This document shows positions 12,201-21,513 of a stretch of DNA of 64,000 nt, one piece after another. The position numbers and the translations under genes were made by a program. The notes below the pieces were generated by a model that worked only from the letters and a program-made list of their open reading frames with translations, was not told the DNA's origin and did not search any database. Positions within the stretch are counted from its first letter, which is position 1. Each line of letters begins with the position of its first letter. This DNA comes from Cyclaneusma minus (lineage: Eukaryota > Ascomycota > Leotiomycetes > Marthamycetales > Marthamycetaceae): contig JAKZHN010000041.1 of NCBI GenBank assembly GCA_037179335.1, positions 62,001-126,000 of the forward strand, given 5' to 3'.

Positions 12201-12605
12201 GGTCAAGGCGCCATCAGCGGTATTGCCTGTTAGACCCTGCGAAGCCGCAACCTCTCTGTTCTGAGCAGTATGGAAAGTATCTGTAACCACTGCAGCCTCG
12301 GCCTCCTTCCGACGCCTCTTCTTTCTCTTGCGCGCCTCCTTGTCGGCGGCGTCGTCGCTGTGGTCTTCCTTTGTCGCGGGAACATCTTGTACGTCGGCGT
12401 CGGCGTCTTTTCCATTGGGAGAAGCATCGGCTTCATTGTCGGCAGCCTTCATGTCTCCATTGGCATCGCGCTTCTTGTTCTTCTTGTCTTTCTTCTCCTT
12501 CTTCTCCTTCTTGCGCTGCTTGCGCTGTGCTTCCTCTGCGGCGTCGGTGGTGGCAGCAGCTTGAGGCTGCTCCTCGAAAACACCGAAAAGATCGGCGTCG
12601 TCCAT
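9262..12605 (-). CDS. mtr4: ATP-dependent RNA helicase MTR4 (exosome/TRAMP cofactor)
   Basis: The Ski2-like DExH helicase that unwinds and feeds nuclear RNAs (rRNA precursors, aberrant tRNAs) to the exosome. Two exons, 12605-9496 and 9442-9262, give 1096 residues, the normal length. In order: a Lys-rich low-complexity N-terminus; Walker A AHTSAGKT (about residue 192); DEVH box (about 285); SAT motif SATIPN (about 315); motif [12 protein letters not shown] (about 565); an arch region; and the C-terminal helical bundle (DSP1/DSHCT). The 53-bp intron (GTAAGC...CGCAG) splits the conserved C-terminus, restoring [17 protein letters not shown] and the family's ending [12 protein letters not shown]. 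Without splicing the frame stops at ADIW. It is divergent from COX8 with about 320 bp between the two ATGs. Confidence 0.96.
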
Positions 12606-12926
12606 GGTGACTGCGGAGCGGGAGTGACTCCTACAATCGGTTGTGAAAGACGACAGGTGCGGTTGGAGAGGAAGGGTAGGTACGGACGTTGCTCAAAATT
12701 TCACGAGCGAGCTGCATAAAAATCGCGGTGCACGTCGGTTGAAGCTCGGCACAAGCGAAGCAATCGGCGCTAGTGGCACGCGGCTGAGTCCTTTCTCGAC
12801 ACGTCAATCCATCGAACCACGACGACGACATTTCTCACCCACCGTAAATTCACTGACATCCAACGCAAAGGTAAGTCCGACAACTTCAATATTATCTTCA
12901 GTTGACTAATTGCTGGATTCTCACAG
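12606..12926. promoter_or_regulatory. bidirectional MTR4/COX8 promoter with a 5'-UTR intron
   Basis: A 321-bp interval between divergent start codons. On the plus strand a canonical intron, GTAAGT at 12871 to TCACAG at 12926, ends directly before the COX8 ATG, so the COX8 leader is probably spliced. Confidence 0.5.
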
Positions 12927-13208
12927 ATGCTCGCTCGTGCCGTTCCCCGAACCCCCTCCATGGTTGCCCGCCGTGGCTTCCACTCCACCCGCGCCCAGCT
13001 GTCTTCCCCATACCACTACCCCGAGGGCCCGCGAAGCAACCTTCCCTTCAACCCCTTGACCAAGCACTTCAAGTACCGATACTGGGGCTTTATGGGTGCG
13101 TGTAATCCCCCGTGCCTGTCGCACCACATGCTAAACTTTCTTCTCACAGCGACCGGAGCCTCTCTTCCCTTCATCGTGGCCCTCTGGCAGACCTACAAGA
13201 ACAAATAG
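12927..13208 (+). CDS. cox8: cytochrome c oxidase subunit VIII (COX7C-like)
   Basis: A small membrane subunit of respiratory complex IV. Exons 12927-13095 and 13150-13208 (54-bp intron, GTGCGT...CACAG) encode 75 residues. The first 25 or so are a mitochondrial presequence (MLARAVPRTPSMVARRGFHS) with an RGF/HST-type processing region. Then comes the family's SSPYHYPEGPRSNLPFNP block, the KYRYWGFMATG segment and one membrane helix (ASLPFIVALWQTYKNK) at the end. The length and the position of the single helix match fungal Cox8, the homologue of mammalian COX7C. Confidence 0.92.
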   Translation: MLARAVPRTPSMVARRGFHSTRAQLSSPYHYPEGPRSNLPFNPLTKHFKYRYWGFMGACNPPCLSHHMLNFLLTATGASLPFIVALWQTYKNK

Positions 13209-13358
13209 ATGCTTCATTGCGGGCTATGGTGTGATAGAGGGTCGTGGATTTAGAAGGTTGGGGGAAATCACCAGGTCGACCGATTCCAAGGAGGGAGGCT
13301 TGTACATATTGCAAACGAACGAAGATCAATCGACGTGCGGTTCCCAAAGGGGCTGAGG

Positions 13359-14442
13359 TTATAGCCGTTGCATGCCCTCAATGACGCTCTCCACCCCTTC
13401 TTCAACGCTTTCCAACCCCTCGGGTAATGTCTCCGATGCCAGGGGAACCTCTGCTCGTTCCTCCCGTATACGACGGTCCAACGGTATACAGTGCGTGCAT
13501 TCAGGACAAAACCCTAACCTGCAATAAAAACATTTCCCTTCGCCGTCCTCCAACTTGGATTCTGGACATTCCCATGCCATGTCATACCATTGATTCACGG
13601 AACATTCACAGTCGTTCCATCTGCTTCTCGCATCCGGATATGCTTCAGCATTTTTCTTTGCCCAATACTCTCGCCGCGTAGGTCGCCATTGCCGACAATC
13701 TGGACAAATCTTCCAAGCCTTCGATACACTACCCTGCTCGTCCAGAGGAGCGACGCGCTCCAGCAGTTGCTGATAGATTGACCGGCGTTCCCGAGGTTCG
13801 TGTAACGGAGGCCAGCGTACCCGACGTTTGTCTAACTGAGGTTTGTCTAAGTGAGTTTTGCTTTTGTCACGCAATACCGGCCTGGTAAGATGATAAAGCT
13901 CCTTCGTAGAAACTAGGACGGATACCTGAAGAAGGTACTTGCTCGTAAGTGCGAGTGCTATCTGATTGGGCAAGGTTCGGACATCGTTGAAAATCTGTAT
14001 GATGATCTCTGATGGGAGCTGTAAGAATGGAGAACTGCGTTGTGCGGGTGAGTTGAGAAGCTACATGTTTAATGTCGTTAGCATGCAACGCTCTTAATAC
14101 AAGGAAAGCTTGTGATGAGAGGCTCAGACTTACCGCTTTAGGTCTCTGAAATGGTTTCCAAACTCGTTGAGCATAGCCGTCCTTGTTGGGGAATTGCCAT
14201 TGGTGGACGTCTTCGGGATAGTGTTTTGATTTGCAGTGATGACATCTCGGCGTCGGATCTAGTCTTGCGTGTTTGTGCTCATCTGCTGCCTCTAGATACT
14301 CGAGTCTCCAAAGTAGGGTCCTTTCCTCCCGATTATAGACCTTTAGACGCCTGAGTCTCCGAAGTTCGAGAATTTCGGCAAATGTAATGTATTCCATACT
14401 TCTACCAAGTTCGATGATGTTGAGTTCCCTGTAATCCATCAT
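13359..14442 (-). CDS. F-box protein with Cys-rich (CxxC) segments
   Basis: Two exons, 14442-14134 and 14060-13359, joined in phase 0 across a 73-bp intron (GTAAGT...TGTAG), encode 336 residues. The start of exon 2 holds an F-box (PFLQLPSEIIIQIFNDV, then NQIALALTSKYLLQVS), the docking site for Skp1 in SCF ubiquitin ligases. A leucine/arginine-rich helical N-terminus with one CHHC knuckle (RCHHCKSKHYPED) precedes it. Downstream are CPDC, CEC, WECPE and CFYCRLGFCPECTHC, enough to bind one or two zinc ions. Exon 1 also carries the Trp-rich HQWQFPNKDGYAQRVW. Fungal genomes hold many such F-box genes of unknown substrate. The tandem ATG at 14442/14439 is the first credible start after a long leader. 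Confidence 0.72.
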
Positions 14443-15619
14443 GTTTGGTGGATCTGGTCTTGTGAGACAGGCTCGGAGATGTGATGCTTCGTGATGCTTT
14501 CGAGAATATTGCGAGATTGTGGGCGGATGAATTTGGCGGCAGTGTAGTGGCTTTATATGCTTGAAATTGAGGGAAGGAAGCTGTGAGTCACTGCCGGGCA
14601 GCAGCAGCACCACAGTTATATGAATGTGGTTCTGAACCACGGTTTCATGACCTGTGGTACGCAGCCCGCAGTGGTAACCAGCAATTAGCAAATCAAGTCG
14701 CTTATTACTCTGCTATCTTCTTAGTGCGGCTGCATAGCATGATAGAGGAACAAGATATCAAAAACAATCCCGGTCTAAGTTTACGGGGACTTGCTTCCAC
14801 GACACTATGAATTCGTTAAGTAATTATGAGATTTCCCAAGGAATTTTAGAAACTACTAGTACTTGACTAGCTCGCGAAGTGGTAACAGGGCGAAGCAATG
14901 TCACGAGACTACTAGAACATTACTCATCACCTGGGAATATTCCTAGGAATTAGAAGCGTCCCAATGATTGTGAATACACCTGATAATTCCGAAAGAACGC
15001 TCGTGATGATTATGATTACTCAGAGTTGGTAATGTATCAGTAAGAATACCCCTAATGGTTCCGAACATTCCTAATGGTTCCGGATCTTCCCAGTAGTTTG
15101 AATATTCCCCATAGTCTTCAAGATTCATGATAATCTTGGAAATGCCTTCCAGTTGCACCACCATCTTAGTCTTCCAAGGACCAAGTGGCACTCTGATGCC
15201 GTTTGTAATCATGCGGCTCGGACCAAATCCATTTGGCTCGTACACGTTGCTTTCTTGTGGGCGAACCACAGATTGCTACATTCGGTAAGAGCAATCAGTC
15301 ATACCTACCCGCGGGCCGCTTCCTTTCCCGGGACGCACATCTGTCACACGGCCAGAAGTTTTACTAGTGTGAATGTACTTTTACTACTGTGAGCCGGAAG
15401 GAAACATATAAAATACCTTGTTCCTTCCCTTGCCAGACCTCCCTGGAATTCTTCCCGAATCACCTCGAGAAATAGCGACCCTTTTGTCACCCCAACCTCA
15501 CCCTCCCTCCGGCCTCCCGGTCAACCATCAAATCGCTCTTCAGGGTCCCGCCAAGCTCGACCTCTCCAGCCTATCCCCAAGCAGTTTCAGAACCTTCCGC
15601 CTTACACTACATTGCCATC
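14443..15619. other. intergenic, AT-rich, holds minisatellite remnants
   Basis: Divergent spacer between the F-box gene and the ART-like gene. The central part, about 14935-15130, contains degenerate 19-bp repeats, listed separately. From about 15420 it is C-rich, leading into the gene at 15620. No coding sequence seen. Confidence 0.5.
14935..15130. repeat. degenerate 19-bp minisatellite remnant
   Basis: Adjacent units aatacccctaatggttccg (15045-15063) and aacattcctaatggttccg (15064-15082) are 19 bp each and nearly identical. Weaker copies with AATATTCCC/GGAATATTCC cores surround them. They resemble the monomer of the array at 28.1 kb. Confidence 0.6.
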
Positions 15620-17020
15620 ATGGCAACGCCTAGGCCCCCTCGGAGTTCTCCCATACTAGATCCTGACGACGTCGCAAGCCTTCTGCATGAAGGCACTGTC
15701 ATTGTTGATGGAGACCAAGCAAAGATTCGAATGCATATGCGTCGCTTTCTTCGTTCGAGCGATGCGGAGTACTCGCATCTTCCAATCTTGCCCCCAAAGG
15801 GCACAGCATCCGATGAACACTTCGAAACCGTACCCGATCACTTGATTTCCGTGGAGACGCTTGAGTACATTGGCTTGACGTCTGCCGTAGCTGCAGAACT
15901 CTGGGAACTCTGGAGCAGTATACCGAAGGAAGATACGGAGGTGGAAGAAGGATGGACAACATTCGACAGCATATTCCGCGCTCAAATCGAAGGTAAATAT
16001 CTGGACACGTGGTCCGAGGACGACGAAGCGTGTGAGAACGTCATGGATACTATGGGTATTGACGGGGAGCTCCAGAACAGCATCCTGGCTCCACAGTGGA
16101 AGGAGGTCCGGCAGACGCAGTCGTGCAGGTTCTGGGTGCTGGATACACTGTACGCAAGATACAACGGTTTACGGGATGTACAGGAAACGTCTCGTCAGCG
16201 CGGGAATGCCGCTCGCGGAGCCTCTGGGCCTCCGACTGGCTCTGGTTCTCGGTCCACAACTACAGCTGCATCTGGTGACGCTGCTGGATCCAGTGGTGCT
16301 CCCGGACAGCGCTCAGCATCGGAACAACAACCCCAGCTCACCCCCGGAATCAGCATCTTTTCGCCTGCAGCGAGGGAGAACACCCCCGGCAACTTTCTGC
16401 TGTTCCGGGCCGGGCACTGGACGGACATGGAGAAGATCTTTGACGAACAAGGCAACGTCGACACCCAGCTCTTGACGCATATTGGAACGAGATCCCCTGG
16501 AGACTTCAACGCATCAACCGACATCGGAGCGATCTACATGGCCTGGGACCTCGACATTGCCCGGAAATACGCTGCTTTCAAGAAATCCCTGGTTGCGAAG
16601 TACGGTAAAGTGGCTCTGTTGGTTGTTGAGATTCCGAACAGGGCAGTGGAATCACTCAACGGGACTGAACTTGTCCGAATCATGTGGCCTGAATCGGATT
16701 ATACCAAGCTAGTCTGGACCTGCCGAAGTGGTGCTGGATTGCCAAGAGACTTGTCCAGATTCGAGACAGCCACTATCGTCGTGGGAAGCATTTGTGGGAA
16801 GCCCAACGACGTTATCTCGAAGTATAAATCGCACAACAAGATCACCGAGAACACTCTCTACAAGAACGACAAGGGCGAAATTTCGGTGCAATGGGCCTTC
16901 ATCGGTCCCAAGGGTAGACGGTTCTTGGGTGAAAAGGGGGAAAGATTCAGATTGTATTCATGCACTGACGAGGACGTGGCTAGGATTGAGGCTGAGATTG
17001 CAGCGAGGTATTCACGTTAG
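15620..17020 (+). CDS. possible ADP-ribosyltransferase-fold protein (DUF3990-like)
   Basis: An intron-free gene of 466 residues. The N-terminal 190 or so residues are a helical region without a family I can name (LISVETLEYIGLTSAVAAELW). A Ser/Gly/Thr/Gln linker covers about 195-240. The C-terminal 210 residues resemble the R-S-E-type ADP-ribosyltransferase fold as seen in DUF3990-like fungal proteins: LLFRAGHW as the first strand with its Arg, then GDFNASTDIGAIYMAWDLDIARKYA, matching the pattern GDF-x-GxYxT...A-x-KYA, then VALLVVEIP and a late SVQWAFIGPKG strand. The canonical catalytic Glu is not clear, so activity is uncertain. It could be a dead or substrate-sequestering relative. No signal peptide. 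It stands alone, followed by the TATA-containing array. Confidence 0.5.
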   Translation: MATPRPPRSSPILDPDDVASLLHEGTVIVDGDQAKIRMHMRRFLRSSDAEYSHLPILPPKGTASDEHFETVPDHLISVETLEYIGLTSAVAAELWELWSSIPKEDTEVEEGWTTFDSIFRAQIEGKYLDTWSEDDEACENVMDTMGIDGELQNSILAPQWKEVRQTQSCRFWVLDTLYARYNGLRDVQETSRQRGNAARGASGPPTGSGSRSTTTAASGDAAGSSGAPGQRSASEQQPQLTPGISIFSPAARENTPGNFLLFRAGHWTDMEKIFDEQGNVDTQLLTHIGTRSPGDFNASTDIGAIYMAWDLDIARKYAAFKKSLVAKYGKVALLVVEIPNRAVESLNGTELVRIMWPESDYTKLVWTCRSGAGLPRDLSRFETATIVVGSICGKPNDVISKYKSHNKITENTLYKNDKGEISVQWAFIGPKGRRFLGEKGERFRLYSCTDEDVARIEAEIAARYSR

Positions 17021-17353
17021 CTCAGAGACCCGAGATGATTGGGGGGTGCATGACTAGCAAGTGAGCATTTTGAGGCGATTGCCTCAGACATGATGTAGAT
17101 TAGGTAGATGGAATGGGACCTTACTGCATTGCTTCCCGCCACAATTCAATGAGTGGTTCGACTGAATGTCGAGATCAGCAAGCACTTCGACCTCAACCGT
17201 TTGGGATGTTGATGAATACTTGGATAATTTCCAAATGACATATTTAGTAGTTATCTGCCTGCGAGCCAGGACAGAAAAGAAATCAGAAAGAGTCCATTTG
17301 CTTCACTTTCGAACTTTGTATTGCTGTTGGGGTGGGCTGTCGTGTATAAGATA
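17021..17353. other. 3' flank of the ART-like gene
   Basis: Gene-free spacer up to the first dyad of the tandem array. No structure recognised. Confidence 0.4.
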
Positions 17354-18857
17354 TGCTGCTGTCGAGCCAGCAAAACACTGTCATAGAAGCGGCTAGAGAA
17401 TAAATGAGTTCCACTTCGCAGACCGCGGGGACTGCGTTGCAACTCAATACCGCAACTGTGGTGTACTGCCGCTGTCACTTCATGCTGCTGTCGAATTCAG
17501 CACACTAGTGCGTTCGTCAAAGAAGTCGAGATATAACATATCTAGACGCTGTGCACATCAATACCAGCTGAGACAGAGGAGAAAGGTATAAAAGCAAGCA
17601 TTACCTCTGCTGACCTTTTGTCTCCAAGCCTGGCTGTGCATTCTTCAATGTTGTAGAGAAGGAGATTCTGGCTTCAGTCTTTCAGGATGCATCTGCTTCC
17701 TGAGACTCTTATTGGTCTCAAATTCCTCGAACTTCCGAGTATTAAATCTCTGTCTACGAGCGACAAGTGAGAGAGGAAGATTCCAACGGGCTGACATCAA
17801 GACCTAAGGTTGCTGCTGAGGTGCTCTGCTGTACATGGCATGTGTTACTGTCGAGCCAGCAAATAACTGTCATCAAAGTGGTCGAGACATAACCTAGGCG
17901 CCGTGCACAACTACATTGTGTAAACTACGACAAGGTACAAAGGTATAAAAGCAAGCATCATGTCACTAACCTTTACCTTCCAGCTCAGAAACCATTGCGA
18001 TGTTGGTTGCATGCGATGACGTGCTTTCACCAAGGCTTCTCAGACCCAGCTCAGAATAGTCTAGACACTTCCTAGTAGTCATTCTCTGCTCGCGAGCCAG
18101 AATTGGAAGAACAGTAATTCAGCTGGTCTGCTTTGAAAATGCAAATTCGTGCCGTCGCTGAGCCGCTCAGCCGTGCATGCTACATGCTGCTGTCGAAACT
18201 CACAAACTACCTAGTGTCACCGAGCCAGCTGAGAAGCATACCATCGCTACTACGCGTACTAGTACAAGGGAGGCCATAGAGAAAGGTACAAAATCAGTGC
18301 TCCTCCCTATGAAGTTTCTTCCCAGAGAAAGGAGTATCACTAGGGAGGAATTAGTCTTGGCGCTAGAGGAGCGGGTCTTCCAGCATTCTCCTCTCAACCA
18401 GCTTTGCGAAAACGGAAAGTGTTGGAAAACAGAAATGAAAGGGGATCATCATGGATGCGAAAATTCTATCCGTTTGAAATTGCTGAAAGAAACAATGTGC
18501 TGCTGTTGAAATCAGCATACTAGTGCCGTCAAAACACCTAGCAACTGAGAAGCAAACAATCGCTACTACGCGTACTAATGCAAGGGAGGGAAGCCATGGA
18601 GAAAGCTATAAAAGCAGTGCCCCCCTCCACAGGAAATCTCTTTCCAGCGATGGGAAGTATCGGAGAAACTCGACATGTCCAGCGCCAGGAGGGTCTCAAA
18701 GCACCCTCCCCTCAATCAGCTTTGCGGAAACGAAAAGTGTTGGGAAAATGGGAATGAATAGCACAGCGTGCGAGAACTCGAGTCTTTTGAACTTGCTAAG
18801 AAAGGGGAAAAAAGAGATTGCTGTTGCTGAGAGCATATGCTGCTGTCGGGTGTAGAT
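17354..18857 (+). repeat. tandem array of about 340-bp units, each with a dyad and a TATA box
   Basis: A dyad of the form TGCTG-CTGTCGA-N-CAGCA recurs at 17354, 17483, 17843, 18185 and 18498, with a half copy at 18838. A TATA box in the context GGTATAAAAGCA lies 101-109 bp downstream of four of them: 17587, 17944, 18287 (degenerate, TACAAAA) and 18607. The last two units (18185-18497 and 18498-18837) are alignable over their length: both hold CTACTACGCGTACTA, then CAAGGGAGG, then the TATA, then CTCAA-CAGCTTTGCG-AAACG. Earlier units share GTGCACA and GTCGAGATATAAC-type blocks. No unit carries a long reading frame. They look like decayed copies of a promoter or of a short transcription unit. 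Confidence 0.65.
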
Positions 18858-19450
18858 AGCTGCTGTTGTGATAGCGCTTGGTGAGAAGTGCTCGTGACGG
18901 GTGTGTGAAAGGGAAAGGGGTTAGAGGACAATGTCTTACCGGCAATCGTGAGTTTGATGTCGACGTGCGAAGACGACGCACTTCGAAAACATCGCCTAGA
19001 TCAGTACGTTCTGGATGTTTGTCTCTAAAGAACCAAGGGAGTAGTCAAGTCTGCCTTAAATAGTATTTCTTCGAGTAGGAGCAGCGCTTCACGTGACGGG
19101 ACTTGGCTTGATAGAGGAATACCGGATGAAGCTGTCCCGCGGTGACCGTTCTCGTGGGCCCGTATTGGGCCCAGTGCCTCGTGTAGTTTGGATATTTCTC
19201 AAGGCGTATTAATCACTCCTCCGAGTCGTCGAACGGATGACTTGGAAGCTTTTTGAGCAGTCTCGGTAGTCGAACATCGAGAGCTCGGATAGGAGATGAT
19301 ATCTCTATTCTCTTCTATATATTCAGTAACTCTAGTCCACCGACGTCTATCTTCAGGGGCTTGGCTGCTGGTTAGAAGACAATATATCCTGCTCTATATC
19401 TTCCGCAGAAGTCACATACCTGCCATCACACCCCCTTTTCATCCCCTAAA
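18858..19450. other. intergenic with one E-box
   Basis: No gene seen. A CACGTG at 19090-19095 (TTCACGTGACGGG) and a TATATA near 19315 are present without a following gene on the plus strand. The minus-strand inositol monophosphatase gene ends at 19451. Confidence 0.4.
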
Positions 19451-20493
19451 TCAGACCTCACAAATCAGCCTCCTCTCCCCCACGCACCTCCAAAACTCCT
19501 CTACAGTTTCCCTCCACCCCTCACCCCCCCTAATCGCCAAATAAACCCTCCCCTCCACCTCACACCCCCAATCCCCCGGATTCCCGCCCACCATCTTTCC
19601 CCCGGCCTCTTCAAGCACACACCACCCCGCACAAACATCCCAAGCCCAACACCCCCCCTCCCAAAAAACATCCATCGTCCCACAACTCACAGCCGCCAAA
19701 TTCAGCGCCGCACTTCCCAAACACCGCAAACTATGCACCATCGCCCCTCCCCTCCCCTTTTCCTCTGCCAACCTTCCAAAAACCTCTTTTTTAGTTTCGA
19801 AATTATTGCCTTCGCGTTCGCTGCCCCATTCCGCAGCTATCAAGCATTTATCCAATCCCGTAAATTTTTCCGGCTCCTTTAACGGCAGCTTCATTTTCTT
19901 ATGATGTTCTGAAGGCAATTGGTTGTATTTTGTTAGGTAGGCGCCATGGCCGGAAATCGCAGTGTAGAGCTCGTCGAGGAAGGGATTGTAGATTACGCCA
20001 ACGACGGGTTTTTTGGAAACCGCGAGGCCGAGGGAGATGCAGACGTGCGGGAAGCCGTGGACAAAGTTCGTGGTGCCGTCGATGGGGTCGACGATGAAGG
20101 TAGGCGTGTCCGAGAGCCGTTGGCCCGGGTAGTAGGTTTCTTCGCCGATGAAGTCGTAAGATGGATATGCTTTTCGGAGAGTGGTGGAGACCATTGTTTC
20201 GACTGCTTTGTCGGTTTCGGTTACGAGGTCGGCGGCTGGGGAGGGTGTGTGTTAGCTTGATGGAAAGGAATTGGGGGGAAGAAGGTTTGTTAGAGGTGAG
20301 GGGAAGGAGTAGGGGGATGCTAAGGAGGAAGGGTATGTGTTTTTGGGGGTGGATAGGGGGAGGAAGAGGACGGACAGTTCTTCTTGGTGCCGCTGTCGAC
20401 GGTGTTGGGCTTGGCGGAGAGGATCATGCGGCCAGCTTCGAAGGCCACTTTGATCAGGAGATCATGGATCTCTTGGAGGTTGGGTTCCGCCAT
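19451..20493 (-). CDS. inositol-1-monophosphatase
   Basis: A Mg-dependent phosphatase that releases myo-inositol from inositol 1-phosphate. Exons 20493-20376 and 20235-19451 are joined across an intron of 140 bp (GTCCGT...CCCAG, phase 1) and encode 300 residues, close to the family's length. Metal-binding motifs are all present: GEET (the Glu ligand), DPIDGTTNFVHGFP (motif A, metal ligands and catalytic Thr) and the WDVCAGW motif B near the C-terminus with its metal-binding Asp. The spliced N-terminus, with helices EIHDLLIKVAFEAGRMILSA and then SADLVTETDKAVE, is the family pattern including VT-x-D. The donor GTCCGT is slightly unusual. The 3' half of the coding strand is very C/T-poor (G/A-rich), giving a GG-rich C-terminus. 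Confidence 0.92.
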
Positions 20494-21513
20494 TGTTGCG
20501 ACTGACTAAAGGAGCAGATATGCAAAATGGTTGCTGAGCTGTCTTTGGAGTGTGGTTGAAAGTGAGGAAGGTTGAGTTTAGCATCGACGGAGCTAACCGC
20601 GGGGTTTGTGATGGAGGAGGGGCTAATCCGGTCTAATCTGCGCAAGGCTGGAATGAGCTCTGTATCACCACCCATGGATACATATGCTTGGTTGAACCCA
20701 CAAGAGTCCAACTCTATTAACGCGGTCAGAGTCTTCACAGCGGACGAAAGTCTACGGTCCACAGTCACAAGCACAACGAATACGACTACATGCGTTCTGA
20801 TCAATTTCTATTCATGTTTCTGGAACCATGAGCAAGAAATTGCGTTATTGCTGTCCCGCAGGGCACCAACCGAAGCTTTCTCAGAGCGCAAGTGCTCCTT
20901 GCTTTCTTTCAATCGCACGAGAGCCTGAGCCCGCTGTCAGATCTAATGTCTCGCACGGAAACGCCATTTCTGGTTTTGGTCTTGCTCGCTCTAGCACTGC
21001 GTGCCCTCGCCTTTTCCCTATCATACAACTCCTCCTCCGGCGAGCGGCACCAGCTCCATAACAAGAGCAGTACCATGGATGCAGTCTCTTCCACTGTTGC
21101 CTGCTATACTCAGCAAGAAAAGATACGAGGGAGCACAAGGTTGACGTGGTGCATATTCCTTCGCAAGTTCGATGTCTTAGCCGACCGTTGCTCGAGGTAA
21201 GATTGCGGGCCGAAGTCGTCGCTCGTGGAAGACAAATGTGGGAGGACGGGACGGGCGAACGTGGTGGACGAGTGTAGCTTCTCATCGGTACTGCTATGGT
21301 TCCTGAAGCTTCGGGAACCATGTCGATAAAAAGCTGGGTTCGTAGGTCACGTAAAGGAGAATCGTAATCTACATAGGGCAAGTAATTGTACAGGTTGGAA
21401 GGACGAAGGGCCAATCACGCTTGATGAGGCATGGCAAAGTAGAATGAAGTAAGTCTCGCTGGTACGGGAAAGAGACTGCTTTCAAAATGCAAGGAGCGGT
21501 ACTGGGCAGGTAT
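20494..21513. other. intergenic, no gene supported
   Basis: A 1-kb spacer between two minus-strand genes. An open frame of 177 codons (21414-20881, minus) has Arg/Ser/Cys-rich random-looking composition and no splice logic, so it is not called. Confidence 0.45.

Noticed and set aside
17021..19450. A biosynthetic or retroelement gene hidden in the repeat array
   Set aside because: All six frames are broken by stops; the longest open frames are about 110 codons and differ between units.
20881..21414. 177-codon open frame on the minus strand between inositol monophosphatase and the BET gene
   Set aside because: Arg/Ser/Cys-rich random composition, no motif, no splice logic and no promoter context; it looks like a chance frame.
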